Shown: one piece after another, positions 8,209 to 16,427 of the stretch | How the letters are laid out: every line of letters starts with the position of its first letter | Position numbering within the stretch: the stretch's first letter is position 1 | Assembly (NCBI RefSeq): GCF_014712675.1 | Contig: NZ_JACXSI010000005.1 | Coordinates: 1-64,000 of the forward strand | Source of the DNA: Peribacillus faecalis | GTDB lineage: Bacteria; Bacillota; Bacilli; Bacillales; DSM-1321 | Length of the DNA stretch: 64,000 bases | Direction: 5' to 3' | Notes under the pieces: model-generated | What the model was told of the DNA's origin: nothing | Database searches by the model: none | The model's input: the letters and a program-made list of their open reading frames with translations, nothing else | Made by a program: the position numbers and the translations under genes

Positions 8209-9351
8209 TTAAGTATTACTTGATGCATTTTCAATAATTTTAATATCTTTTTCTGTAAGTCCTAAATAGTTAACTGGGTTTTCAAAAAGAATTTTTCTTC
8301 GAATATCTGAGGGGATTTTAGTAAATGCTGCCGTAGGAGAATCAAATTCCCAATGAGGGTAATCACTTGTAAAGATTAGTCGGTCCGTTCCAACCATTTC
8401 TATTAGTTTAAGGATATTGTTGTGATCCTCAACTGACTCGATAAATGGCTGTGTTCCAAACCAAAAATGTTCTTTTACATATTCACTTGGGTAACGTTTT
8501 ACCCATGGTGTTTCAAGTCGTAAAGCTTTCCAATGCGTATCCATTGTATACATCATATTCGGCACCCAGCCAAAGCCGCCTTCAACAAAAGCAACCTTAA
8601 GCTCTGGAAACTTTTCAAAGACTCCTCCAAAAACCATACTTGCCATTTGTGCCTGAAATGTTAGGCAGTTTAGTGTTTGATATTCACCGTAATATTTTTG
8701 GGCGCCTGTTGCATGATACTTATTTTGCCCGCCAGGCAAGGAGACGTGGAAGGTACATACTAAATTGTTTCGGACGGCCGCCTCCCAAATAGGATCGTAA
8801 AATTTATCCCCATACCCTCTATGAGGTGAGTGAATAGCCAGACCTACCTGTTTCATTTGAGGATGTCCGCCAACACGATCTATCTCACGTGCAGCTGCCT
8901 CTGGATCTGCCGCTGCAATCGAAACAGTTCCTTTAAAACGCGGATCTTTGGATAACCAAACATCAATTAACCAATCGTTTAAAGCTGCCCCTATTGCTGA
9001 AGCCCAATGATCCTGAGGTAAACTATTTAAACAAAAAGTACCGTTCGGATATAATACAGCCATATTCACTCCGTGTTCATCAAGCAGTTGTTTTTTCAAA
9101 AATTCAACAGATGAACCGGGATACTCACCATTTTCGCCCCACGAATCTTTTCTCACTCCTCCGTTTGCGACGATGGCATAACTAATATTCATCACTTGTT
9201 TAAACTGTGAAGCTGAGCGGGCAAAGTTTTTCCAATGGGGATCCATATATGCAACCAATTCATCAAAAGACGTTTCTTGAACGTGTACATCACAGTCAAT
9301 CACTTTCAAAGACTTCCGTTTTTTAGTTAATTCGCCTTGTTCCATAGCCAT
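8209..9351 (-). CDS. Amidohydrolase family protein (COG2159, ACMSD-like)
   Basis: Metal-dependent TIM-barrel hydrolase or decarboxylase of 380 aa. The N-terminal IDCDVHVQE has the first metal His but Gln where many members have the second His. Later blocks are TFHVSLPGG, FVEGGFGWVPNM and the C-terminal metal Asp in FTSDYPHWEFDSP. COG2159 includes non-oxidative decarboxylases and C-C or lactone hydrolases. The ATG at 9351 is preceded by AGGAGG. It is 48 bp behind the Rieske gene and is the last gene of the unit that starts with the SDR at 10585. The substrate is not identified. Confidence 0.85.
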   Translation of the reverse strand: MAMEQGELTKKRKSLKVIDCDVHVQETSFDELVAYMDPHWKNFARSASQFKQVMNISYAIVANGGVRKDSWGENGEYPGSSVEFLKKQLLDEHGVNMAVLYPNGTFCLNSLPQDHWASAIGAALNDWLIDVWLSKDPRFKGTVSIAAADPEAAAREIDRVGGHPQMKQVGLAIHSPHRGYGDKFYDPIWEAAVRNNLVCTFHVSLPGGQNKYHATGAQKYYGEYQTLNCLTFQAQMASMVFGGVFEKFPELKVAFVEGGFGWVPNMMYTMDTHWKALRLETPWVKRYPSEYVKEHFWFGTQPFIESVEDHNNILKLIEMVGTDRLIFTSDYPHWEFDSPTAAFTKIPSDIRRKILFENPVNYLGLTEKDIKIIENASSNT

Positions 9352-9399
9352 AATATTACCTCCTGTTTATTAATGATTATTTATACGATTTATTCAAAC

Positions 9400-9750
9400 C
9401 TAAATATCAATTAACACCTCGTCATTTGTAACTTCTACGTTATAAGTCTTTAATTTATATTCAGAATCAAACAATGATACGCCGGTTGTTACATCAAACT
9501 CATAATGATGCCAGGGACAAGTGATGATTTGTCTGTCCTTTCCATAACAATAATGACCTACTTCAGATGTTGTTAAAGTGGTCCCTTTTAAATGTCCTTC
9601 CCCCATCAATGCTGCTTGATGAGGACAGATACCGCTTACAGCATGAAATTCATCTCCATTTCTAACCAAAACAATTTTTCTATTTCTAATTTCAAACGAT
9701 TTCATTTCTCCCGATGCCAGTTCATCTACTTTACAAACCAATTGCTTCAT
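9400..9750 (-). CDS. Rieske [2Fe-2S] ferredoxin-like protein
   Basis: Small Rieske protein (116 aa) that would carry single electrons. Cluster ligands are C42-x-H44 (CPHQ) and C78-x2-H81 (CPWHH), in the spacing expected for Rieske ferredoxins and NirD-like subunits. There is no signal peptide or membrane anchor, so it is cytoplasmic. No oxygenase alpha subunit or reductase is encoded in the window, so its partner is unknown. The ATG at 9750 has AAGGGG upstream. It lies between an SDR and an amidohydrolase under a TGAATCA-type operator. Confidence 0.9.
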   Translation of the reverse strand: MKQLVCKVDELASGEMKSFEIRNRKIVLVRNGDEFHAVSGICPHQAALMGEGHLKGTTLTTSEVGHYCYGKDRQIITCPWHHYEFDVTTGVSLFDSEYKLKTYNVEVTNDEVLIDI

Positions 9751-9853
9751 ATTTGTTTACACCCCTTTATAAAGGATTAAATTAAACCTACTGAAATTGT
9801 AAATTACGACAATTAAACTGCCGCAATCTATTGTATTTCAAGATAGTTACAGA

Positions 9854-10585
9854 TTACTTAAATTCAGGTGGTTGCCCCCACCCATTTACCTCGATAATGC
9901 TTCTTACGATCGCCCGGCTTCCAGGCTCACATAAATAACCAACAACATCAGCTACATCTTTTGGATGCATCCAATCGGTTGTATCAGCTTCAGTTCCGTT
10001 GGCTAACTCTGTAAGTACATTACCAGGGCAGAGAGCTATTACACGAATTCGGTATGGCTGACATTCATCAGCCATACATTTGGTCATCCCTACAAGCGCG
10101 TGTTTAGAAGCTGCGTAAGCAGAGCGGCCGCGGGCACCCCGCAGTCCCCAAATAGAGGCAATATTTACAATAAGACCATTATGCTGTTCCATCATATTCG
10201 GGAGTACCTTTTGGCTCATTAAAAAGGCTCCCCGTACATTGACCGCAAATGTTTGGTCCCACTCAGAAATGTTATAATCTATTAAGGATTTTAATTTACC
10301 GATGCCCGCATTGTTAACGAGTACATCGATTACACCTAACTTACCGGAAATGGTTTTATATGCTCGATCCACATCTTCTTGAGAAGAAATATCCACTACT
10401 TCTGAAACACAAGGGAAACCTAGAGCCTGAATTTCTTCACACGTTTTATGGACATCTGGTGAGATATCACATAATCCTACAGCCATTCCTCTTTGAGCAA
10501 GATTCAGAGCAACTTCTCGGCCAATGCCTCTGGCTGCACCGGTCACTAGTGCAACTTTATATGTGCAATTACTATCATTTGACAT
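9854..10585 (-). CDS. SDR family oxidoreductase
   Basis: Classical SDR of 243 aa. TGAARGIGR forms the nucleotide-binding turn, LCDIS follows beta-2, NNAGIG is present, and the active site has ASIWG...YAASKHA. The start is placed at the ATG at 10585, behind AAGGAGAG; an upstream in-frame extension (MDIFLSC...) has no ribosome binding site. It opens the unit SDR-Rieske-amidohydrolase. Two operator-like sites lie 87-175 bp upstream of the start, the nearer one directly after a TATAAT. Confidence 0.88.
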   Translation of the reverse strand: MSNDSNCTYKVALVTGAARGIGREVALNLAQRGMAVGLCDISPDVHKTCEEIQALGFPCVSEVVDISSQEDVDRAYKTISGKLGVIDVLVNNAGIGKLKSLIDYNISEWDQTFAVNVRGAFLMSQKVLPNMMEQHNGLIVNIASIWGLRGARGRSAYAASKHALVGMTKCMADECQPYRIRVIALCPGNVLTELANGTEADTTDWMHPKDVADVVGYLCEPGSRAIVRSIIEVNGWGQPPEFK

Positions 10586-10671
10586 ATTATAACTCTCCTT
10601 ATTGAAAACTAGAAAGCAAGATAAAAAAATATCCACATTATAAGCATTATCGAAATTCAGTTTCTGTAAGT

Positions 10672-10685
10672 TGAATCATGTTTCA
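10672..10685 (-). promoter_or_regulatory. TGAATCATGTTTCA operator with adjacent -10
   Basis: TGAATCATGTTTCA, an imperfect palindrome of TGAAWCA half-sites. On the minus strand a TATAAT (10686-10691) abuts it, so a bound repressor would cover the transcription start of the 10585 SDR unit. One of five copies in the window, all in non-coding gaps. Confidence 0.7.
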
Positions 10686-10744
10686 ATTATATTTATAAAA
10701 ACAGTGATTTAAAGCGTTTTCATATTCACTTAGAAGTTAATTTA

Positions 10745-10758
10745 TGAATCAGATTTCA
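10745..10758 (-). promoter_or_regulatory. Second operator copy, TGAATCAGATTTCA
   Basis: Matches TGAATCA-NN-TTTCA and lies 73 bp upstream of the neighbouring site in the same gap, so the SDR-Rieske-amidohydrolase promoter may be controlled by two sites (possible looping or cooperative binding). Confidence 0.6.
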
Positions 10759-10793
10759 AGTCTATTTTATTATAGACTTTCAAACCGTGTCAA

Positions 10794-10807
10794 TTAACAA
10801 TTGTTAA
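10794..10807. promoter_or_regulatory. Perfect palindrome TTAACAATTGTTAA
   Basis: A 14-bp perfect palindrome in the same gap as the two TGAATCA sites, unrelated to them in sequence. It could be an operator for another regulator, or chance in AT-rich DNA. No second copy was noticed in the window. Confidence 0.35.
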
Positions 10808-10859
10808 AATATGTAAATTTAACAATACTAACAGACAAGCTTTTTCATATTTTAACAGG

Positions 10860-11840
10860 TTAAAATGAACGATAATATGTTATACCATTTCTTTCAACCT
10901 CTTCGATTTCTTCACGATCTAAAAGAAAATCTAAATGTCCAGCTGTTTCATAGATAACTAGTATCAACTGTTCATTGACGGTTTTTGCAGGAAACAATTC
11001 GCTTACTATGTCAAAACCGCTTTTATCAGTTTGTTTGATTATCTCTTTAATACGGGCTGCACGTTTATCAATACCCTTTAACCGTAATTCGACAAGTTCC
11101 GGAAGATTTGTAACTTTAGGACCATGACCTGTCAGCACTGTGCTCGTTGGGATACTGGCACATTTTTTCAAATTCTCCCTATACTGGATTAATGGTCTTA
11201 CCCTCTCTTGATTCCGTGAGAGAGGCGGTTCAATTGATGCGTTAGAGGAAATATGTTTAATGATATGGTCTCCAGCAATCAATAATTGATCTTTCTGCCT
11301 GTAAAAAGAAATATGGCTTTGTGCATGACCTTTAGTTTCAATGACTTGCCATTCCGGCAACCCCGGAATCATATCCCCTTCATTTAATTCGACACTCAGT
11401 TTTACATTATGACAAGATAATGTCTGAAGATTTTCAAAAAATTCTTTGCCTGCACCAAGCAGTTCAGCTGGTACACCAAATCCCCTGAGAAATCCCTCAA
11501 AAAATTCATGATGCCAATCCACAAATTGCTTCTCTGACAATAACCATGGCTTGTTGTTTGGATGACCTAAAACCGGAATAGGATTCACTTCTAAAATCCT
11601 ATTTAATAGACCAACATGATCAACGTGATGATGCGTCAGCAATACTTGTTCAATATCAAAAATTGTTAGTTGTCTTTCTTTTAAGGCGTTAATCAAAGAT
11701 CTCCAGTTTCTTTCTAAATTAGCCCCTGTATCAATGAGTGTTAACTTTTCTCCAAAAATTAGATAAGTATTAATCCCGCCAACAGGTGATCCGGTATCTA
11801 GTTCAATCAGCTCAACACCATGATTAGATATGTTAAACAT
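10860..11840 (-). CDS. MBL-fold metallo-hydrolase
   Basis: Metallo-beta-lactamase-fold enzyme of 326 aa with the metal motif HHHVDH (70-75), DTG near residue 38 (LIDTGAN), the third-ligand block ETKGHAQSHISF and the fourth IAGDH. Family members hydrolyse thioesters, lactones or glyoxalase-type substrates. In this cluster a lactonase or acyl-CoA thioesterase role would fit, but neither is proven. It is the last gene of the DUF35-thiolase-ACAD unit, 70 bp after the ACAD. A related MBL protein opens the second catabolic block at 51169. Confidence 0.87.
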   Translation of the reverse strand: MFNISNHGVELIELDTGSPVGGINTYLIFGEKLTLIDTGANLERNWRSLINALKERQLTIFDIEQVLLTHHHVDHVGLLNRILEVNPIPVLGHPNNKPWLLSEKQFVDWHHEFFEGFLRGFGVPAELLGAGKEFFENLQTLSCHNVKLSVELNEGDMIPGLPEWQVIETKGHAQSHISFYRQKDQLLIAGDHIIKHISSNASIEPPLSRNQERVRPLIQYRENLKKCASIPTSTVLTGHGPKVTNLPELVELRLKGIDKRAARIKEIIKQTDKSGFDIVSELFPAKTVNEQLILVIYETAGHLDFLLDREEIEEVERNGITYYRSF

Positions 11841-11910
11841 CTATAATCCCCCTTTATAAAAACCCCCTAACAATAACTATTAAAAGAAATAAACCGGATG
11901 TAAGTCTGTA

Positions 11911-13053
11911 TTAAAGCCCCAATCTTTTAGCAATAATCGTCTTCATAATCTCATTTGTTCCGGCATATATAGAAAGCGCTTGAACATCTCTAAACCTTCT
12001 AGAAATCTCATATTCTTCCATATATCCATATCCGCCGTGGAGTTGTAAACATTGAGCAGCTACCTTTTTCGCAAGCTCCGTAGTCCACCATTTGGCCATG
12101 GATACTTGGGTTACAACATCCTTTCCTGCCATATGGTTTACTATTAAGTCATCCACAAAAGTTCTAGCAATTTGAAGTTCTGTAGCCATTTCAGCAATTT
12201 TAAATTGAGTGTTTTGCAACTTACTAATTGTTTTGCCGAATGCTTCTCTTTTTTTCACATAATCAATCGTAATTTCCAGCACTTTCTCAGATGTTGCAAC
12301 GGCACCGACAGCTACAAGCAAACGTTCCTGCTGCAGCTTTTCCATTAAATAATAGAAGCCTTTGCCTTCCTCACCCAATAAATTGGTAACTGGTACGCGA
12401 GCATCCTCAAATATGAGTTCAGACGTATCAGAAGAATGTTGGCCCACTTTTCCAAGCTGTTTTCCTTTCTTAAAACCAGGGGTATCCTTTTCAACCACAA
12501 TTAAGCTAATTCCTCTATGAACGGGTTCAGCTTTCGGGTCTGTTTTACAGGCCACGACAAACAAATCTCCCACAATCCCGCTCGTAATGAATGTTTTTTC
12601 ACCATTTATAATATAGTGATCTCCTTCTCGAACAGCCGTTGTCTTCAAACCTGCGACGTCAGAACCTGCCCCAGGTTCCGTCATGGCAATTCCTGAGATA
12701 ATATCTCCAGTTACACAGCCTGGCAGCCATCGTTGTTTTTGTTCCTCATTCCCAAAAGTATTGATATACGGAACAACAATATCATTATGATTATTTATGC
12801 CTACTAGTCCTCCTCCTACTCGTTCTAATTCCTCGTTAATTATCACCGAATACCCAAAATCAGCATTGGCTCCTCCATATTTTTCATCAACCCATGGAGC
12901 AAGGAATCCTTGTTCGCCCATTTTTCTCCAAAAAGAACGAGGGACAATTTTATCTCTTTCCCATTGTTCAAAGTTAGGCACTGCTTCCTTTTCCAAAAAT
13001 CTTCTTATAGCTTTCCGAAAAATTTCATGTTCCTCTGTTAAATAACGGCTCAT
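11911..13053 (-). CDS. Acyl-CoA dehydrogenase
   Basis: FAD-dependent ACAD of 380 aa with all standard blocks: GIAMTEPGAGSDVAGLKT, GEKTFITSG, KLQQERLLVAVGAVATSE, LQLHGGYGYM and the C-terminal IYAGTNEIMKTIIAKRLGL. The Ala before GTNE shows that the catalytic Glu is not at the short-chain-type position, so it probably comes from the middle helix as in long-chain or isovaleryl types. It lies between the thiolase and the MBL gene, 41 bp after the thiolase. The ATG at 13053 has AAAGGGG upstream. Confidence 0.92.
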   Translation of the reverse strand: MSRYLTEEHEIFRKAIRRFLEKEAVPNFEQWERDKIVPRSFWRKMGEQGFLAPWVDEKYGGANADFGYSVIINEELERVGGGLVGINNHNDIVVPYINTFGNEEQKQRWLPGCVTGDIISGIAMTEPGAGSDVAGLKTTAVREGDHYIINGEKTFITSGIVGDLFVVACKTDPKAEPVHRGISLIVVEKDTPGFKKGKQLGKVGQHSSDTSELIFEDARVPVTNLLGEEGKGFYYLMEKLQQERLLVAVGAVATSEKVLEITIDYVKKREAFGKTISKLQNTQFKIAEMATELQIARTFVDDLIVNHMAGKDVVTQVSMAKWWTTELAKKVAAQCLQLHGGYGYMEEYEISRRFRDVQALSIYAGTNEIMKTIIAKRLGL

Positions 13054-13094
13054 AATTCTACCCCTTTTATTTTTATTAATTTAACTATTTCATC

Positions 13095-14234
13095 CTATAT
13101 TTTCAATATTGTTACACAAGAATTTCCGCCAGCACCTTCACTATGGCTAAGTGCAACCTTTGCACCTTCAACTTGATTTTGACCAGCATCCCCTCTTAAC
13201 TGGCGAGTTATTTCAACGATTTGCCCAAGGGAAGATGCTCCAACAGGTTCACCTCTTGATAAAATCCCTCCGCTTACATTTATCGGGATTCTCCCTCCAA
13301 TGGATGTTTCTCCCCTTAATGCACGAGGGCCCCCTTCACCAATCGGGCAGAATCCAAGGCTTTCGGAATAAATAATTTCCGAACCAGCATCTACATCTTG
13401 TATTTCAGCTACATTAATTTCTTCAGGCCCAATCCCTGCCATCTTATAGGCAGATTGAGCTGCCCGCTCAGCAAGAGGCGGGTAGGATGTTTTTGCAGGA
13501 GCAGAAGCTGCAGGAACAAACATATCCCCTCTACGTCTAGTTTCAAGGACAGAAGCAGCTATCGTAACATAATTGCTTGTGAATTTTCGGGCTGTTTTCT
13601 TACTACAAATTACAGCTGCAGCCCCTCCATCATTTGGTGCACATAGCATATAAAGTGTTAATGGATCCGAAATCATTCTTGCATTTAATATACTCTCAAT
13701 CGATATTTCTTTTCTAAACATCGCATATGGATTGTGAACAGCATATTTATGACTTTTATATGCAATGTGAGCTAATTGTTCTTTAGTTGTTCCATATTTG
13801 ATCATGTGTTCATGTATACTTAAAGCAAAATACGATGGATTAGCTCCTAAACCAGTTGCTTCCTGCCAAGGGTGCCATCCAGCCCCGTGGAGGAAACCCC
13901 TTGGACTCTTTTCAAAACCTACAGCAAGAACGATCTCGTAAACTCCTGATTTTATAGCTTGATATGCTAGTCGCAGTGCCGATGCACCGCTTGCGCACGC
14001 ATTTTCTACATTTACAATCGGGATTCCAGGTAAACCTAGCCTCTCTAACACATTGTGACCTGATGCCGAAACTTCATAAACATTTGCAGAAAAAGCAGCC
14101 TCAATATCCTTTATTGTCATATTGGCATCCTCTAAAGCACGTTTTGCTGCAATCGCGCCCAATTCCCGATAACTTTTATCATCGAATCGACCAAACTCAT
14201 GCATACCAATACCTGCAATTACAACTTCATCCAC
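13095..14234 (-). CDS. Thiolase family protein (SCPx/lipid-transfer type) with DUF35 partner
   Basis: Thiolase-fold enzyme of 379 aa. The nucleophilic Cys80 is present (NACASGASALRLA), but the second catalytic block reads NVSGGILSRGEPVG, with Glu in place of the His of the usual GHP. It would catalyse thiolytic or related C-C cleavage of a CoA ester. Subgroup members act with a zinc-ribbon/OB partner; here the DUF35 gene lies 14 bp upstream. GTG start at 14234 behind AAGGAGG. Confidence 0.87.
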   Translation of the reverse strand: MDEVVIAGIGMHEFGRFDDKSYRELGAIAAKRALEDANMTIKDIEAAFSANVYEVSASGHNVLERLGLPGIPIVNVENACASGASALRLAYQAIKSGVYEIVLAVGFEKSPRGFLHGAGWHPWQEATGLGANPSYFALSIHEHMIKYGTTKEQLAHIAYKSHKYAVHNPYAMFRKEISIESILNARMISDPLTLYMLCAPNDGGAAAVICSKKTARKFTSNYVTIAASVLETRRRGDMFVPAASAPAKTSYPPLAERAAQSAYKMAGIGPEEINVAEIQDVDAGSEIIYSESLGFCPIGEGGPRALRGETSIGGRIPINVSGGILSRGEPVGASSLGQIVEITRQLRGDAGQNQVEGAKVALSHSEGAGGNSCVTILKI

Positions 14235-14248
14235 CCAAAACCCTCCTT

Positions 14249-14659
14249 TTATTCAGCTGGTTTAAATTTATAAGTTAAATATTCTTTGCCATCCTCTACA
14301 AAGGCCGTATCAATAATCACATTAACTTCCATTCCAGGTACTAATCTGTCAATGGTTCTTTCCGTTGTAAGTCCAATAATTTTAATTCCTTCAGGAAATT
14401 CAACAATCCCAATGGTATAGGGAACAGTTCCTTTATACCCTGGTGGTGGTGCTGTAATTTCAGTATAGCTCCTTAATTTTCCTGTTGAATGGATTATTAT
14501 AGGCTCCATCGTTTCTGTACAGCATTCCGGACAGAAGTCTTGGGTTGGAAAAACCAATTCTTCACAAACTGAGCATTTTGAAACAATCAATCCTTGGGGG
14601 GGATTCGGCCAATTAAAGAGACCATCCTGAACAGGTATTTTCTCTTTTACATTCTCCAA
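14249..14659 (-). CDS. Zn-ribbon OB-fold protein (DUF35)
   Basis: 136-aa partner protein of thiolase-type enzymes. The zinc ribbon is C-x2-C-x10-C-x2-C (CSVCEELVFPTQDFCPEC), followed by an OB-fold with GKLRSYTEITAPPPGYKG and YTIGIVEFPEG. In characterised systems (ChsH2/Ltp2, BbsA/BbsB, archaeal acetyl-CoA thiolase complexes) DUF35 proteins bind the acyl-CoA or bridge to the thiolase. The TTG start is chosen because AGGAGG lies 8 nt upstream. First gene of a four-gene unit with an operator 70 bp upstream. Confidence 0.9.
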   Translation of the reverse strand: MENVKEKIPVQDGLFNWPNPPQGLIVSKCSVCEELVFPTQDFCPECCTETMEPIIIHSTGKLRSYTEITAPPPGYKGTVPYTIGIVEFPEGIKIIGLTTERTIDRLVPGMEVNVIIDTAFVEDGKEYLTYKFKPAE

Positions 14660-14729
14660 GTTTTATTCCTCCTTTTAATGCTTTCTATAACTGTTTTGTG
14701 CCGTTACCTCTTTTGAACAAAACGAAAGG

Positions 14730-14743
14730 TGAATCATGTTTCA
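14730..14743 (-). promoter_or_regulatory. TGAATCATGTTTCA operator before the DUF35-thiolase unit
   Basis: Identical over all 14 bp to the site at 10672. On the minus strand TATAAG (14744-14749) directly precedes it, repeating the -10/operator arrangement seen at 10672 and 17972. It would control DUF35, thiolase, ACAD and MBL genes (14659-10860). Confidence 0.7.
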
Positions 14744-14792
14744 CTTATAAAGATGATAAATGATAACATTATAGCTCTATAAGTAATCCTTC

Positions 14793-15557
14793 CTATAAGC
14801 CTTCGACATGCGCCTTAATTCGAAGTCCTCCATCTATGCGAATAACTTCTCCATTGACCATTTCCATATTGTCAGAACAAAGTGTGACGATAACCTTAGC
14901 TACATCTTCAATTTCCATTGGACGTTTATATGGAATTTTAGTATTAGTCGCTTCTATTCTTTCTTTAAAATTCGGATTTAATTTTCGTAACGATTCAGTA
15001 TTCAATGTTCCTGGTGAAATAGTATTAGAGGTAATTCCATGAGGTCCAAACTCAACAGCAAAATAACGAATAAGCGCCTCCATAGCTGCCTTTGGCACAC
15101 CAACTGCGGCATAATCTTTGACTGCAAATTCGGATCCGAGACTGGTAATTGCAAAAATTCTTCCCCACTGTTTTTTTTTCATAGCAGGTGTTAGTTCTTG
15201 CGCGCCAATAAGCAGGGGGTCAAGATTGATATTAAAAGCGTGTCTCCATAAATCAGGAGATATAGTTGACAGATCTGATTTAATTGCATGAACAGCATTG
15301 TGAATAAAAATATCTATGGTTCCCATTCTTACAATCGATTCTCTGCATAACTTGACCATTTCTTCATAATTTCCTACATTGGATTTTATTAACTCAACCT
15401 TTGTTCCATAAGAAGATACTTGTTCGTATGTTTCGATTGCCGACTGTTCATCATTATAATAATTCATAACAACATTTGAACCATTTCTTGCAAAAGCCAA
15501 TGCTAATTCTTTTCCTAACCCCTTTGTTCCACCCGTAATTAATACGCTTTTTTTCAT
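14793..15557 (-). CDS. SDR with FabL-type Y-x6-K active site
   Basis: 254-aa Rossmann-fold reductase. GGTKGLGKE (9-17) binds the nucleotide, but the active site is Y149-AAVGVP-K156, i.e. Tyr-x6-Lys, the spacing of FabI/FabL enoyl reductases rather than the Tyr-x3-Lys of classical SDRs. The overall pattern (VGVPKAAMEALIRYFAVE) resembles FabL. It may reduce an enoyl thioester of the pathway or be a side copy of fatty-acid enoyl reductase. Start at ATG 15557 (GAAAGGGTG upstream); a longer frame has no supporting site. Third of three SDR genes in a row. Confidence 0.83.
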   Translation of the reverse strand: MKKSVLITGGTKGLGKELALAFARNGSNVVMNYYNDEQSAIETYEQVSSYGTKVELIKSNVGNYEEMVKLCRESIVRMGTIDIFIHNAVHAIKSDLSTISPDLWRHAFNINLDPLLIGAQELTPAMKKKQWGRIFAITSLGSEFAVKDYAAVGVPKAAMEALIRYFAVEFGPHGITSNTISPGTLNTESLRKLNPNFKERIEATNTKIPYKRPMEIEDVAKVIVTLCSDNMEMVNGEVIRIDGGLRIKAHVEGL

Positions 15558-15619
15558 TAAAGACACCCTTTCAAAAAAGCTTATACTCGTAAACAAAGAA
15601 ATAGAATGGATTTTTTGTT

Positions 15620-16396
15620 TTAAGTTGCAAGAGCGCCCCCATCAATTGCCAAGTAGTGCCCCGTCATATGAGAAGCAAAGTCAGATCCAAGGAAAAGAAC
15701 TTTATGAGCTATTTCTTCAACCTCAGCATATCTGCCATCTGGAATAGCATTTTCTCTTGATGATAAAAATGTTTCCGGATTAGATGGAGAAGCCTTTTTC
15801 TCAATTGAGCGCATCATGCGGGTATGAACAGCGCCAGGACAAATAGCATTTACCCGAATACCATCACGCGCAACTTCTAAAGCAGCTGTTTTTGTCATCC
15901 CTATTACTGCATGCTTGCTTGCTGTATAAGCTATAAATCCAGGGGCACCAACTAATCCTGCAGCCGAAGCTGTATTAATAACTGACCCGCTTTTTTGGCG
16001 TATCATTTCAGGTAAAACATATTTTAAGCCTAAAAACACACCTTTCACATTAATATCCATCACCTTATTAAACACATCTTCTGGATACTCAATTGTAGGT
16101 ATGATAGCCCCTTCCCAACCAGCGTTGTTAGAGAATACGTCGATCCGTTTGTAACGAGCAATCGTTTCCTTAACATAATTTTCTGTATCAGAAGCATTAG
16201 AAACATCAGCTTGAATGAAGAATCCATTTCCTCCTTCTTTCTTTATCAAGGATACTGTCTCCTCCCCCATATGCTCGTCAATATCAACACACGCGACGTC
16301 TGCACCTGCTCTTGCAAACTGAATGCAGATAGCTCTCCCAATCCCAGAGCCTCCTCCTGTAACTAATGCAACCTTGCCTTTATAATCAATTTGCAC
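15620..16396 (-). CDS. SDR family oxidoreductase
   Basis: Classical SDR of 258 aa with TGGGSGIGR, CVDIDE (NAD-type acidic residue), NNAGWEG and ASAAG...YTASKHAV. The start is a GTG at 16396 with AGAGAGG 8 nt upstream; with it the gene no longer overlaps its upstream neighbour. Middle member of the SDR trio downstream of the first tetR gene. The reaction is probably oxidation of a secondary alcohol or hydroxyacyl-CoA, which is a family-level inference. Confidence 0.87.
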   Translation of the reverse strand: MQIDYKGKVALVTGGGSGIGRAICIQFARAGADVACVDIDEHMGEETVSLIKKEGGNGFFIQADVSNASDTENYVKETIARYKRIDVFSNNAGWEGAIIPTIEYPEDVFNKVMDINVKGVFLGLKYVLPEMIRQKSGSVINTASAAGLVGAPGFIAYTASKHAVIGMTKTAALEVARDGIRVNAICPGAVHTRMMRSIEKKASPSNPETFLSSRENAIPDGRYAEVEEIAHKVLFLGSDFASHMTGHYLAIDGGALAT

Positions 16397-16427
16397 TATG
16401 TTCACCCTCTCTATAAATTTACTACGC

